Shown piece by piece: positions 15,171 through 25,000 of a stretch of DNA of 27,622 nt. The position numbers and the translations under genes were made by a program. The notes below the pieces were generated by a model. It searched no databases. It was not told the origin of the DNA and saw only the letters and a list, made by a program, of their open reading frames with translations. The stretch comes from UKL13-2 sp040379385 (lineage in GTDB: Bacteria > Pseudomonadota > Gammaproteobacteria > Burkholderiales > Usitatibacteraceae), in assembly GCA_040379385.1 (NCBI GenBank), contig JBEILF010000017.1:1-27622 (forward strand), written 5' to 3'. How positions within the stretch are numbered: the stretch's first letter is position 1; every line of letters begins with the position of its first letter.

Positions 15171-16682
15171 ATGCCCACCGATTACCTGAAAAAAATCCTC
15201 CAAGCCCGTGTCTATGATGTTGCGATTGAGTCGCCGCTGGAGCGCTCGGTTGGAATTTCTGACGCCCTCGGCAACAATGTGCTGCTCAAGCGCGAAGACT
15301 TGCAACCGGTTTTTTCCTTCAAGCTGCGTGGAGCCTATAACAAGATGGCGCACCTCTCACCCGTAGAATTGAAGCGCGGGGTGATTTGCGCCAGTGCCGG
15401 CAATCATGCTCAGGGTGTCGCGCTGGCTGCGCAAAAATTGGGTTGCAAGGCGACCATCGTCATGCCGACCACCACACCCAACATCAAAATTGACGCGGTA
15501 TCACGCCGCGGTGCGACAGTGGTGCTACACGGCGATAGTTATCACGAGGCGGGGGTTTACGCCAAGTCTCTCGCCGCCAAGCGCAAACTTGTTTATGTAC
15601 ATCCCTATGACGATCCGCTCGTTATCGCAGGCCAAGGCACGATCGGCATGGAAATACTCAGGCAGCACCAACACCCGATTGATGCGGTGTTCGTGCCCGT
15701 TGGCGGCGGCGGACTGATTGCCGGCATCGCCGCCTATATCAAGGCGTTGTCACCATCCACTAAGATTATCGGTGTCGAGCCGGTAGATTCGAATGCGATG
15801 CAGGCTTCTCTCGCTGCAGGCAGGCGGATCACGTTGCCGCACGTCAATCTGTTTGCCGATGGTGTGGCGGTTAAGCAAGTGGGAGAAGAGACGTTTCGAC
15901 TCGCGCAGCAATATGTTGATGAGATGGTGCTAGTCACCACCGATGAGATTTGCGCGGCGATTAAGGATGTTTACCAAGACACGCGTTCAGTGATGGAGCC
16001 GTCGGGCGGTTTGGCGCTGGCTGGCATCAAGCGTTACCTGGAAAAAAACAAGCTTCGCAACAAAACCTTTGTTGCGATTTGTTGTGGCGCGAACATGAAT
16101 TTTGATCGGCTGCGTTTTGTCGCCGAACGCGCATTGGTCGGTGAACACCACGAAGCGCTACTCGCCATCACAGTGCCCGAGACCCGTGGCAGCTTCAAAC
16201 GATTCTGTGAGGCGCTCGGCCCGCGTAACATCACTGAGTTTGCCTATCGCATCGCCGACGCAAAAGCCGCGCAGGTGTTTGTGGGTGTCTCGATCAAAGG
16301 TCGGGACGAGCCGAAGCAGTTGGTAGCGTACTTCAAGAAGCATGGGTTTTCGGCCCTTGATCTGTCGGACAACGAACTGGCCAAACTACATATTCGGCAC
16401 TTAGTGGGCGGGCATTCACCGCTCGCGGAGAATGAGCAGATTTTCAGGTTTGAGTTTCCGGATCGCCCCGGCGCGCTGATGAACTTCCTGTCGTCGATGT
16501 CGCCTAACTGGAATATCAGTTTGTTCCACTACCGCAACCACGGCGCAGATGTCGGGCGCATTTTGGTCGGACTACAGATACCGAAAAACGAGCGGGCAGG
16601 GTTCGCGAAGTTCCTGAAGAACCTCGGCTATGCATACGTGGATGAGACGAACAATCCAGCCTACCGGATGTTCCTGAAGTAA
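15171..16682 (+). CDS. ilvA: Threonine ammonia-lyase, biosynthetic
   Basis: IlvA deaminates threonine to 2-oxobutyrate, the committed step to isoleucine, using PLP. The 503-residue product has the PLP lysine K51 in VFSFKLRGAYN, the SAGNHAQG loop (75-82), the phosphate-binding Gly loop PVGGGGLIAGIAAYIK and the C-terminal part of the catalytic domain (FVAICCGANMNFDRLRFV). Two ACT-like regulatory domains follow (about 325-503, including LVGGHSPLAENEQIFRFEFP and PGALMNFLSSM), which bind isoleucine and valine. Two ACT units and this length mark the biosynthetic rather than the catabolic enzyme. The open frame extends to 15069, but the ATG at 15171 gives the family start (MPTDYLKKILQARVYDVA). Confidence 0.96.
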   Translation: MPTDYLKKILQARVYDVAIESPLERSVGISDALGNNVLLKREDLQPVFSFKLRGAYNKMAHLSPVELKRGVICASAGNHAQGVALAAQKLGCKATIVMPTTTPNIKIDAVSRRGATVVLHGDSYHEAGVYAKSLAAKRKLVYVHPYDDPLVIAGQGTIGMEILRQHQHPIDAVFVPVGGGGLIAGIAAYIKALSPSTKIIGVEPVDSNAMQASLAAGRRITLPHVNLFADGVAVKQVGEETFRLAQQYVDEMVLVTTDEICAAIKDVYQDTRSVMEPSGGLALAGIKRYLEKNKLRNKTFVAICCGANMNFDRLRFVAERALVGEHHEALLAITVPETRGSFKRFCEALGPRNITEFAYRIADAKAAQVFVGVSIKGRDEPKQLVAYFKKHGFSALDLSDNELAKLHIRHLVGGHSPLAENEQIFRFEFPDRPGALMNFLSSMSPNWNISLFHYRNHGADVGRILVGLQIPKNERAGFAKFLKNLGYAYVDETNNPAYRMFLK

Positions 16683-16706
16683 TTTCAGTTGCCGAAGTCT
16701 AGGCGG

Positions 16707-16755
16707 GACGGGCGTTTTCAGGTGCCGCAAATGTCTGAAAATGCCCGTCTTTATT
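16707..16755 (+). terminator. Long-stem terminator after ilvA
   Basis: GACGGGCGTTTTCAG (16707-16721) pairs with CTGAAAATGCCCGTC (16735-16749) over 15 positions with one G-U pair and a 13-base loop. TTTATT follows. It lies 25 bases after the ilvA stop and before the end of convergent priA. There is no T-run on the other side, so it mainly serves ilvA. Confidence 0.75.
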
Positions 16756-16776
16756 GGAGATTTCAGCTTTGCCGCG

Positions 16777-19101
16777 CTACACGTCGATCGGATCAACATC
16801 CACCACCCAGCGCACAGCGCGCGAATCTGTCAAGCGTAGCGTGTCGATCCAGCTGGTGAGAAATTGTTGCATGCTGCGGCGCGAATCGGCTTGTAGCATG
16901 AGTTGCTTACGCATGTACCCAGCTTTGCGTTCGAGAGTCGCGGAGACGGGTTCCCAAACCCGCAGCCCACCCGCCCCGCTCGTCCGCGTGCTCGCAGCCA
17001 GTATGCTGTGCGCATGCTGCTGCGCGCGAGACAGAAAGCTATCGAGTGCGTCAGCGTCGCGTGATTCGGTGCGGAGCAACGCGAGGTATGAGTACGGCGG
17101 CAGATGCATGAGTCTTCGCTCGGCCAACGCCGCGCTGACAAACGCCGCATAGTTGTGGCTGGCTACCGCTTGGTAGACGGGGTGCTCAACAAATCGTGTT
17201 TGGATGAGTACACTTCCCGGCAATTGCGCCCGCCCGGCACGACCGGCGACCTGCATGAGCTGCTGCGCCATTCGCTCGGCAGCGCGAAAGTCGGCCGAAA
17301 ACACCGCACCGTCGGCGTTGATCACACCGACAAAAGTCATCTTTGGGAAGTCGTGCCCCTTGGTCAGCATCTGAGTGCCAACCAAGATATCGATCTCGCC
17401 TTTCTCGGCAGCGGCGAAGATGGCTTCAGCGCTGCCACGGCGTCGGGTCGAGTCACGATCAACCCGTGCGATGCGACGATCCGGGAACGCGGCAATCAAT
17501 GCGTCCTCAATGCGTTCGCTGCCTTGCCCGGCGGGGTGCAGATCAGTCGAGTCGCATTCGCCGCATTTGACCGGCATTTTTGCCTCTGCACCACAGTGGT
17601 GGCAACGAAGTCGTTTGATCCCCCGGTGAAACACCATTCGTGCACTGCAGCGCTGACACTCTGGCATCCATCCGCAGCCGCCACAGACCAATGCAGGTGC
17701 AAATCCGCGTCGGTTGATAAAGACCAGCGCCTGTTCACCGCGTTTGAGCGTCTCGTCGATGGCGCGAACCATCGATTGGGTAATGCCATCTGGTGCTTTC
17801 TCGGCGTCGAGATCAACAAAACTAACGGTAGGTAGGTCGGCTTGAACCACTGCACGCTCGCGCAAGACAAGACGGGTGAAGCGCTTACGCGCCACGTTGT
17901 CGAGTGTCTCGATGGATGGCGTTGCCGAGCCGAGAACGATCGGGCATCTTGCTTGGCTGGCACGAAAGACTGCAACATCGCGCGCAGAGTAACGCACGCC
18001 TTCCTGTTGTTTATATGAGGCGTCGTGCTCTTCATCGACGATGATGATGCCCAGACGCGGCAGCGGCGTAAATACCGCGAGACGTGTGCCGATGACAATA
18101 TCAGCTTCGCCATCCTGGGCGCTGCGCCAGGCAACAAAACGTGCGACATTCGGCATCCCGCTATGCGCCGGGGCGATTTGCTGATTCGGGAATCGAGACC
18201 GCACATGTCGCAACAAGGCTGGGGTCAAGTTGATTTCTGGAACCAGTACCAACGCTTGTTTTCCGAGTCGCAACACTTCGGCAATCGCAGCAAGGTAGAC
18301 CTCGGTCTTGCCACTTCCCGTGATGCCATCCAGCAGGAACGCTTGGTAGCCCTCAGCACCTGCGCTCAGTGCAGTTGTGATCGCCGCTACGGCCGCCTGC
18401 TGTTCGTGGTTTAGCGCTGGCGCGGATAACTGCGCGTTTGTTGCCCGAGCAGCCGTCGATTGATTGGCTGCGGCACTCGACGGCGGTATCGCGAGGACGT
18501 CAAGCAATTCAACCCAGCCTTCCGCTTGTAGCCGCTTTAGCAGCGCGTTTGGACGTACGTGTCGCCGGCGCAGGGTGCTTACCAACTGCGGCCCGTCGGC
18601 TAGCCATTGCAGAATGTTGCGCTGCACTGACGCGCGCGGCGGCAGCGATGCAATTGCCAAGCGCCCTGCCGAAGTAATGCCGACCCCGCAGGTGGCTTCA
18701 CGTAGTCTATTGGGCATCTTCTTTGTGCTTCGCACAACCGGCGGAATTGCGTTCAGGGCGATTTGGCCAATCGGAGCGTGATAGTAAGATGCGCAAAACT
18801 GAAACAAAGTAATGATGTCGGCTGAAAGTGCAGGGACTTCGGCTCGGATGGATTCGATTGCGCGCAGCTTTTCCACAGCAACATCGGACTCGGCACCTAC
18901 TGCGACAACCATGCCGACCATGCGCCGTTGGCCAAACGGCACAATGACAAGCGCACCCGGCTCGATATCCATGTCTGGGGGAACAAGGAAGTCAAATGTG
19001 TTCGCCAACGGCATGTCAAGGCCGATTTTGGCGAATTTCACGTTCAGGCCGCAGGTGGGGGACCCAACTGGGGTTAGCGATGCGGGCGTTTTGTTCAGCA
19101 C
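16777..19101 (-). CDS. priA: Primosomal protein N' (replication restart helicase PriA)
   Basis: PriA binds stalled forks and D-loops, unwinds DNA 3' to 5' and reloads the replisome. The 774-residue product shows the N-terminal DNA-binding domain (about 20-120, with FAKIGLDMPLANTFDFLVP), Walker A GITGSGKT (259-266), DEEHD (356-360), GSATPS (391-396) and eight zinc-binding cysteines (C473, C476, C482, C485, C500, C503, C513, C516). The later helicase motifs GTQMLTKGHDFPKMTFVGV and QVAGRAGRA are also present. E. coli PriA has 732 residues. The GTG at 19101 is supported by AAGG seven bases before it. DnaA boxes lie upstream. hemE precedes it on the same strand at a distance of 300 bases. Confidence 0.96.
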   Translation of the reverse strand: MLNKTPASLTPVGSPTCGLNVKFAKIGLDMPLANTFDFLVPPDMDIEPGALVIVPFGQRRMVGMVVAVGAESDVAVEKLRAIESIRAEVPALSADIITLFQFCASYYHAPIGQIALNAIPPVVRSTKKMPNRLREATCGVGITSAGRLAIASLPPRASVQRNILQWLADGPQLVSTLRRRHVRPNALLKRLQAEGWVELLDVLAIPPSSAAANQSTAARATNAQLSAPALNHEQQAAVAAITTALSAGAEGYQAFLLDGITGSGKTEVYLAAIAEVLRLGKQALVLVPEINLTPALLRHVRSRFPNQQIAPAHSGMPNVARFVAWRSAQDGEADIVIGTRLAVFTPLPRLGIIIVDEEHDASYKQQEGVRYSARDVAVFRASQARCPIVLGSATPSIETLDNVARKRFTRLVLRERAVVQADLPTVSFVDLDAEKAPDGITQSMVRAIDETLKRGEQALVFINRRGFAPALVCGGCGWMPECQRCSARMVFHRGIKRLRCHHCGAEAKMPVKCGECDSTDLHPAGQGSERIEDALIAAFPDRRIARVDRDSTRRRGSAEAIFAAAEKGEIDILVGTQMLTKGHDFPKMTFVGVINADGAVFSADFRAAERMAQQLMQVAGRAGRAQLPGSVLIQTRFVEHPVYQAVASHNYAAFVSAALAERRLMHLPPYSYLALLRTESRDADALDSFLSRAQQHAHSILAASTRTSGAGGLRVWEPVSATLERKAGYMRKQLMLQADSRRSMQQFLTSWIDTLRLTDSRAVRWVVDVDPIDV

Positions 19102-19165
19102 TTCTAAACCTTAACAGGTGCCGACGGTGCCTGCCAACTCGGCGGCGTCAGACGCAGGCCACGCC

Positions 19166-19186
19166 TGTGGATAACTTTGTGCATAC
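19166..19186 (-). promoter_or_regulatory. Pair of DnaA boxes upstream of priA
   Basis: TTATCCACA (minus strand, 19174 to 19166) is a perfect DnaA box. GTATGCACA (19186 to 19178) differs from the consensus TTATNCACA at one base. Both have the same orientation and start 12 bases apart, about 65-85 bases upstream of the priA start codon, where they could overlap its promoter. Confidence 0.5.
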
Positions 19187-19341
19187 TCCGCGTTACACAA
19201 CGTTTCGCGGCGGTGTTTTTACTCTTTATCGGGTAATTTTGCGCAGCAAAAAAAACTAAAACTCAAATCAATCAATGATCTACCAGTTGTATTTCATCTG
19301 TTGCAAGAAAAAAGGGTCGGAAGTACGTGGAGCGAGGTCTC

Positions 19342-19350
19342 TGTGCATAA
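19342..19350 (-). promoter_or_regulatory. DnaA box downstream of hemE
   Basis: TTATGCACA on the minus strand is a second perfect match to TTATNCACA in the same gap and in the same orientation as the pair near priA. It lies about 50 bases past the hemE stop. Confidence 0.45.
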
Positions 19351-19401
19351 GCAAGAGATATGTGCCACAAAATAAAAAAAATTTTGCTTGACGGGCCTGC
19401 G

Positions 19402-20469
19402 CTACATCGACCTAGCGCTGGCGCGGTGTACCGCGTTAACGAGTGCTTCCACATGTGCAGGATCGGTAAACTGGGAGATGCCATGCCCGAGATTAAAAAC
19501 ATGTCCGTTGGCGTCGCCGTCAGCTGCATACTCACGCAAAACTCGACGCGCTTCCTGCTCGATGGTCTCCGGCGGCGCGAACAGTGCGGACGGGTCCAAA
19601 TTGCCTTGTAGAGCGACTTTGCCGCCCACCCGTCGCTTTGCATCCGCGAGGTCAATTGTCCAATCGCAGGCGAGAGCATCAGCACCACAATTGACCATTG
19701 ATTCAAGCCATAAACCGCCACCCTTAGTAAAAAAGATTCGCGGGACAATGCGGCTGTCGGCGGTTCGCTTAAGACCGGCCATGATTTCGCGGACATACTT
19801 CAACGAAAATTCTTGGTAGGCCGAGTGTGAAAGTATGCCGCCCCAAGTATCGAACAGCATGACGGCCTGCGCACCGGCATCGATCTGCGCGTTCAAGTAC
19901 GCAATGACGCTTTTGGTATTTGCCCGAAGAATCTTATGCAGCAGGTCAGGGCGGCGGAACATCATGGTTTTGGTCAGGCGGAAGTCATCCGATCCCCCGC
20001 CCTCAATCATGTAACAGGCGAGTGTGAACGGACTGCCGGAAAACCCGATCAATGGCACCCGCCCATCTAGCGTCTTGCGAATCTGTGAAACCGCATCGAA
20101 GACATACTGTAGGGACAACATATCTGCAGTCGGCAAGCGTGCGACATCGTCTTCGTGGCGAATCGGACGTTCAAACTTTGGGCCTTCGCCCTCGGCAAAG
20201 TAGAGACCCAGCCCCATCGCATCCGGGATGGTCAGGATGTCGGAAAAAAGAATCGCCGCGTCTAATGGAAAACGATCAAGCGGTTGGATTGTGACTTCGG
20301 TGCAATAGTCAGGATTCTTTGCCAGCCCCAAGAAGCTGCCCGCCCGTTTGCGCGTCGCGTTGTATTCCGGCAAATAACGTCCAGCCTGACGCATGATCCA
20401 GATTGGCGTGTAGGGGGTGGGCTCACGCATCAAGGCGCGTAGAAAGACGTCGTTTTTAAGTGTGGACAT
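19402..20469 (-). CDS. hemE: Uroporphyrinogen decarboxylase
   Basis: HemE removes four carboxyl groups from uroporphyrinogen III to give coproporphyrinogen III in haem synthesis. It needs no cofactor and acts as a cytoplasmic dimer. The 355-residue length equals the E. coli enzyme (354). The signature PIWIMRQAGRYLPEY (about 22-36) with its catalytic Arg is intact, as are FPLDAAILFSDILTIPDAMG (with the catalytic Asp), GFSGSPFTLACYMIEG and the C-terminal NLGHGI. The start MSTLKNDVFLRALMRE aligns at residue 1 with E. coli HemE, which fixes the ATG. There is no Shine-Dalgarno, and a terminator-like hairpin ends only about ten bases upstream. Confidence 0.97.
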   Translation of the reverse strand: MSTLKNDVFLRALMREPTPYTPIWIMRQAGRYLPEYNATRKRAGSFLGLAKNPDYCTEVTIQPLDRFPLDAAILFSDILTIPDAMGLGLYFAEGEGPKFERPIRHEDDVARLPTADMLSLQYVFDAVSQIRKTLDGRVPLIGFSGSPFTLACYMIEGGGSDDFRLTKTMMFRRPDLLHKILRANTKSVIAYLNAQIDAGAQAVMLFDTWGGILSHSAYQEFSLKYVREIMAGLKRTADSRIVPRIFFTKGGGLWLESMVNCGADALACDWTIDLADAKRRVGGKVALQGNLDPSALFAPPETIEQEARRVLREYAADGDANGHVFNLGHGISQFTDPAHVEALVNAVHRASARSM

Positions 20470-20478
20470 GGCAGAAAC

Positions 20479-20506
20479 AAAAAAGGCGCGACCGAATGGT
20501 CGCGCC
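20479..20506 (-). terminator. Rho-independent terminator after gltD, abutting hemE start
   Basis: On the minus strand GGCGCGACC (20506 to 20498), loop ATTC and GGTCGCGCC (20493 to 20485) form a perfect nine-base, GC-rich stem, followed at once by TTTTTT (20484 to 20479). It lies 32 bases after the gltD stop. The U-run ends nine bases before the hemE ATG at 20469. Confidence 0.85.
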
Positions 20507-20511
20507 GTTGC

Positions 20512-20541
20512 ATTATGTCACCGGTGGGCGGAAATCTTCAG
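20512..20541 (-). promoter_or_regulatory. Weak candidate hemE promoter
   Basis: CATAAT (20517 to 20512, five of six) has CTGAAG (20541 to 20536, three of six) 18 bases upstream, overlapping the gltD stop. If used, transcription would begin near 20505, placing the terminator-like hairpin at the very 5' end of the hemE message. This is speculative. Confidence 0.25.
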
Positions 20542-21989
20542 CGCGGTAAATCCGATGTACCCATCAGGTATTCGTCGACGGAGTGGGCGCATTGACGCCC
20601 CTCGCGGATGGCCCACACTACCAGTGATTGCCCTCGCCGCATATCGCCCGCAGCGAACACCTTGGGATTGGTCGTCTGGTAGGCCATCGTACCTTCTGTT
20701 GCCGCCTTCACATTCTGGCGCTGATCCTTTTCCACGCCGAGTGCTGCAAATTGCTCGAGTAGGCCTATCTGTGTCGGCGCGACAAAACCCATCGCCAGCA
20801 AGACGAGATCGGCCTTCATCTCAAACTCAGAGCCGGGCACTTCTTGCATCCGCATTTGTCCCCCTTGGTGTTTCCACTCGACCCGCGCCGCGACCAGCTT
20901 TTCAACCTTACCATTACTGCCCTCGAACCGCTTTGTCGCCACAGACCAATCGCGTTCGCAACCCTCCTCGTGTGAGGAGGAGGCGCGAAGCTTTACCGGC
21001 CAGTACGGCCACACCAGCGGTCTGTTCTCCTCCTTAGGCGGCATCGGCATCAACTCAAATTGGGTAATCGATGCGGCACCATGACGGTTCGACGTGCCAA
21101 CGCAGTCACTGCCAGTATCGCCGCCACCGATGACCACCACATGTTTGCCGGTGGCCATTGTCTGGTTAGCTATTTTGTCACCGGCGACAACTTTGTTCTG
21201 TTGCGGCAAAAAATCCATCGCGAAGTGGATACCATCCAGTTCTCGACCCGGCACGGGCAAGTCGCGCGGCTGTTCCGCGCCACCGGCTAAAATCACTGCA
21301 TCAAAATCTGCCATTAACACCGAGGCAGGTGTATCACTACCAATGTGTTGGCTAACCCGAAACTGCACACCTTCAGCCTGCATTTGCGCGAGGCGACGAT
21401 CAATATGCGATTTCTCCAGTTTGAAATCCGGTATGCCGTATCTGAGCAGTCCGCCGATACGGTCATTCTTTTCAAATACGACGACATCGTGACCAACCCG
21501 CGCCAGCTGCTGTGCAGCGGCGAGTCCCGCCGGGCCCGAGCCGACAACCGCAACCCGTTTGCCCGTCTTGCGTTTAGGCGGCTGAGGTACGACCCACCCC
21601 ATCTCCCAGCCTTTATCGATGATGGCGTGTTCGATGGACTTGATACCAACCGCATCATCATTGATGTTCAGGGTGCACGAAGCCTCGCATGGTGCCGGGC
21701 ACACACGACCGGTGAACTCCGGAAAGTTATTGGTGGAGTGAAGCGTGTCGAGAGCTTCCTGCCAATTCTGGCGAAAAACTAAATCATTGAAGTCGGGAAT
21801 GATATTGTTGACTGGACAGCCTGACTGGCAAAAAGGGATACCGCAATCCATGCAACGTGCGCCCTGCATCTTGGCTTCTTCGTCAGATAGATGCAGGACA
21901 AACTCCTTGTAGTTTTTGACCCGCTCCGCCGCAGGGAGCGCGGGCTCGCTGAGCCGGTCAAATTCTTTGAAACCAGTGACTTTTCCCAT
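20538..21989 (-). CDS. gltD: Glutamate synthase (NADPH) small subunit
   Basis: GltD oxidises NADPH through FAD and passes electrons via iron-sulfur clusters to GltB. The 483-residue protein has the N-terminal ferredoxin-like cysteines C46, C49, C54 and C58 (CMDCGIPFCQSGC) and a second set C97, C101 and C105. The FAD site VAVVGSGPAGLAAAQQ (147-162), the NADPH site VVVIGGGDTGSD (284-295) and the C-terminal FAD motif VFAAGDMRRGQSLVVWAI follow. The ATG at 21989 has GGAAAG six bases before it. It follows gltB by 80 bases on the same strand. A strong hairpin terminates it. Confidence 0.97.
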   Translation of the reverse strand: MGKVTGFKEFDRLSEPALPAAERVKNYKEFVLHLSDEEAKMQGARCMDCGIPFCQSGCPVNNIIPDFNDLVFRQNWQEALDTLHSTNNFPEFTGRVCPAPCEASCTLNINDDAVGIKSIEHAIIDKGWEMGWVVPQPPKRKTGKRVAVVGSGPAGLAAAQQLARVGHDVVVFEKNDRIGGLLRYGIPDFKLEKSHIDRRLAQMQAEGVQFRVSQHIGSDTPASVLMADFDAVILAGGAEQPRDLPVPGRELDGIHFAMDFLPQQNKVVAGDKIANQTMATGKHVVVIGGGDTGSDCVGTSNRHGAASITQFELMPMPPKEENRPLVWPYWPVKLRASSSHEEGCERDWSVATKRFEGSNGKVEKLVAARVEWKHQGGQMRMQEVPGSEFEMKADLVLLAMGFVAPTQIGLLEQFAALGVEKDQRQNVKAATEGTMAYQTTNPKVFAAGDMRRGQSLVVWAIREGRQCAHSVDEYLMGTSDLPR

Positions 21990-22069
21990 TTATGACTTTC
22001 CGTGGTTTACGTGTATCGCGATTGACCCAGCAGCAGGACGGCTGCCGAGCAAACGTAATGTTGTTCAGA

Positions 22070-25000
22070 TCAAGCTGCCGCCTGTCGGGCAAGCGACGAT
22101 TTTTTAGCGGCTAGTTCCTTTAAAGCGCGCCGATACTCAGTCGGCATTACCTTGACGAATTTCGGCAGCCACACCGCCCAGTTGGCGAGGATAGTCTTGG
22201 CACGCTCACTGCCGGTATAACGTGCATGGCGTTCGATGAGCGACATCAGGATGTCGATGTCGGCGCGCCCGAGATGACTTTCAGGCGACGCCTTGTCTGC
22301 CGGCGCTTCGAGTCCGACCATCGCCATGTTGCAACGTTGATTGAACTGCCCGTCCTCATCGAGGACGTATGCGACTCCACCCGACATGCCGGCGGCGAAG
22401 TTGCGACCGGTTGCACCCAGCACCACTACGGTACCGCCGGTCATATACTCACAACCGTGATCACCCATGCCCTCAACCACGGCAAATGCGCCTGAGTTGC
22501 GGACACAAAACCGCTCCCCCGCCACGCCACGGAAATACGCTTCACCGGCGGTGGCACCGTACATGACCGTGTTGCCGACAATAATGTTGTCGGTCGGGTC
22601 GCCTTTGAACCCGGCATTCGGCCTAACGAAGATCTTGCCGCCGCTCAGGCCCTTGCCGACATAGTCATTGGCCTGGCCGGTTAGGTCGAGAGTAATGCCG
22701 TGTGCCAGGAATGCGCCAAAACTCTGGCCCGCTGTGCCGGTTAGCTTTACGGTAATCGTGTCGTCCGCCAAACCATTGTGGCCATAACGCCTAGCCACAG
22801 CCCCGGATAGCATTGCCCCCACGGTACGGTTAAGGTTGCGAACCGTCGTATTGATCACGACCTTTTCTTGTTTCTCCAGTGCGGGTTTGGCCTCTGCAAT
22901 CAACTGATTATCGAGAGCGCTGTCGAGGCCATGATCCTGCGTTTCGTTATGCAGGCGGGACACCTCTTTTGGCATCGCTGGCAGATGGAAAATTCGCGAA
23001 AAATCGAGCCCCTTCGCTTTCCAATGGTTAATACCTTTGACAGTATCCAGTAAGTCCGCTCGGCCAATCAGTTCATTGAATGATCGGACACCGAGACTTG
23101 CCATGATCTCGCGGACCTCCTCCGCGACAAAAAAGAAGTAATTCACGACGTGTTCAGGTTGACCGGAGAATTTCTTACGTAGATCCGGGTCTTGTGTCGC
23201 GACCCCGACGGGGCAGGTGTTGAGAGGACACTTCCGCATCATGATGCAGCCCTCAACTACCAGCGGCGCGGTGGCAAAACCGAACTCGTCCGCCCCCAAC
23301 AACGCGCCAATTACGACATCTCGGCCTGTCTTTAATTGTCCGTCTACCTGCACCGCGATACGGCCTCTCAAGCGGTTTAACACCAGCGTTTGCTGCGTTT
23401 CTGCTAGGCCTAACTCCCAGGGGGTGCCGGCATGCTTGATAGACGAAACAGGTGAAGCGCCCGTGCCGCCGTCATGACCAGCGATGGTGACATGGTCTGC
23501 CTTCGCCTTCGCCACACCGGCGGCAACCGTACCAACGCCAACTTCGGACACAAGCTTTACGGATATCGAGGCCGCCGAATTGGTATTCTTCAGATCGTGA
23601 ATCAACTGTGCGAGATCCTCAATGGAATAGATATCGTGGTGAGGCGGCGGGGAAATGAGTTCCACGCCGGGGGTTGAGAAGCGGAGCTTGCCGATGTACT
23701 CGGATACCTTGTGCCCTGGAAGTTGCCCGCCTTCGCCCGGTTTCGCACCTTGGGCCATCTTGATTTGAATCTGATCTGCTGATTGCAGGTATTCTGCGGT
23801 TACGCCAAATCGTGCAGAGGCAACCTGTTTGATTTTCGACCTTAATGAGTCCCCCTTGTGCAGGGGGATGTCCGTGACAACGGCATCGCCAAGCCTGCTC
23901 TTGAGCGTTTCGCCATCCCTCTGGATTGCGATGAAGCGCTTAGGATCTTCGCCACCTTCGCCAGTGTTTGACTTTCCGCCAATGCGGTTCATGGCTACGG
24001 CGAGCGTTGCATGTGCCTCTGTTGAGATCGATCCCAGTGACATCGCACCAGTCGCGAATCGTTTGACAATTTCCTTTGCAGGCTCAACTTCATCAAGAGG
24101 AATTGCCGGGCCTAGCGGTTTCAGATCAAACAAACCCCGCAGCGTCATATGGCGCTTAGTTTGGTCGTTAATGATCTTCGCGTATTCCTTATAGGTGTCG
24201 TAGGAATTCTTTCGCGTCGAATGTTGTAGCTTCGCAATGGCCTCGGGCGTCCACATATGCTCTTCGCCTCGTACACGGAAGGCATATTCGCCGCCGGCAT
24301 CCAGCTGGGTACGCAGCACCGGGTCGTCGCCGAATGCTTTGGTGTGCAAGCGCATCGCCTCTTCCGCGATTTCGAAGATGCCGATGCCTTCGACATTCGA
24401 TGCGGTGCCGGTGAAGTATTGTTTGACGAAAGCCGACGATAGTCCGACCGCTTCAAAAATCTGCGCGCCGCAGTAGCTTTGGTAGGTCGAGATGCCCATC
24501 TTGGACATTACCTTAAGCAGGCCCTTCGATACCGCTTTGATATATTTCCTTTCAGCCTGGTGTTTGTCGTAATCGCCCAAGTAGTCGTTCAGGTTATGCA
24601 GCGTTTCCAACGCGAGGTAGGGGTGAACCGCAGCAGCACCGTAGCCACCCAGCAGGGCAAAGTGGTGCACTTCACGCGCCGAGCCGGTTTCAACGACCAG
24701 CCCGGTGGAAGTACGCAATCCTTTGCGCACGAGATGCTGGTGAATACCGGCGACAGCGAGTAATGCGGGAATCGCGACGCGTTCTGCGTTGACCAGTCGA
24801 TCCGTGACAATCATGAGATTGAATCCCAGCCGAATTGCGTCTTCCGCGTGCGCACACAGACTCGCCATCGCCGCTTCGATGCCTTCTGGTCCCCACGCTG
24901 CCGGGTAGGTAATGTCAAGCTCTTCGCTGCGAAGGTAACCGCCGGTAAACAAATCGATATGGCGGATTTTTTCCATATCTGAAGTGGTCAGCACCGGCTG

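Larger units (their letters stand above)
19102..19401. other. AT-rich intergenic region between hemE and priA
   Basis: These 300 bases contain no supported gene. They hold two DnaA boxes close to the priA start, another near the hemE end, and an AT-rich centre with several A/T runs (about 19215-19300). A short perfect palindrome CAAAAT-A7-ATTTTG lies at 19368-19386. No clear GC-rich terminator hairpin follows hemE, although the T8 run of that palindrome lies just after its stop. Confidence 0.6.

Noticed and set aside
19368..19386. CAAAAT-A7-ATTTTG palindrome after hemE
   Set aside because: It is made of A/T only. The T8 run on the hemE strand could help termination, but there is no GC stem, so the case is weak.
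19102..19401. Chromosomal replication origin
   Set aside because: DnaA boxes are few, and no dnaA, gidA or parAB is in view. The evidence supports DnaA binding at most.
22868..24456. Several open frames of 60-120 codons on both strands within gltB
   Set aside because: All lie inside the intact 1547-codon gltB frame and show no known motif.
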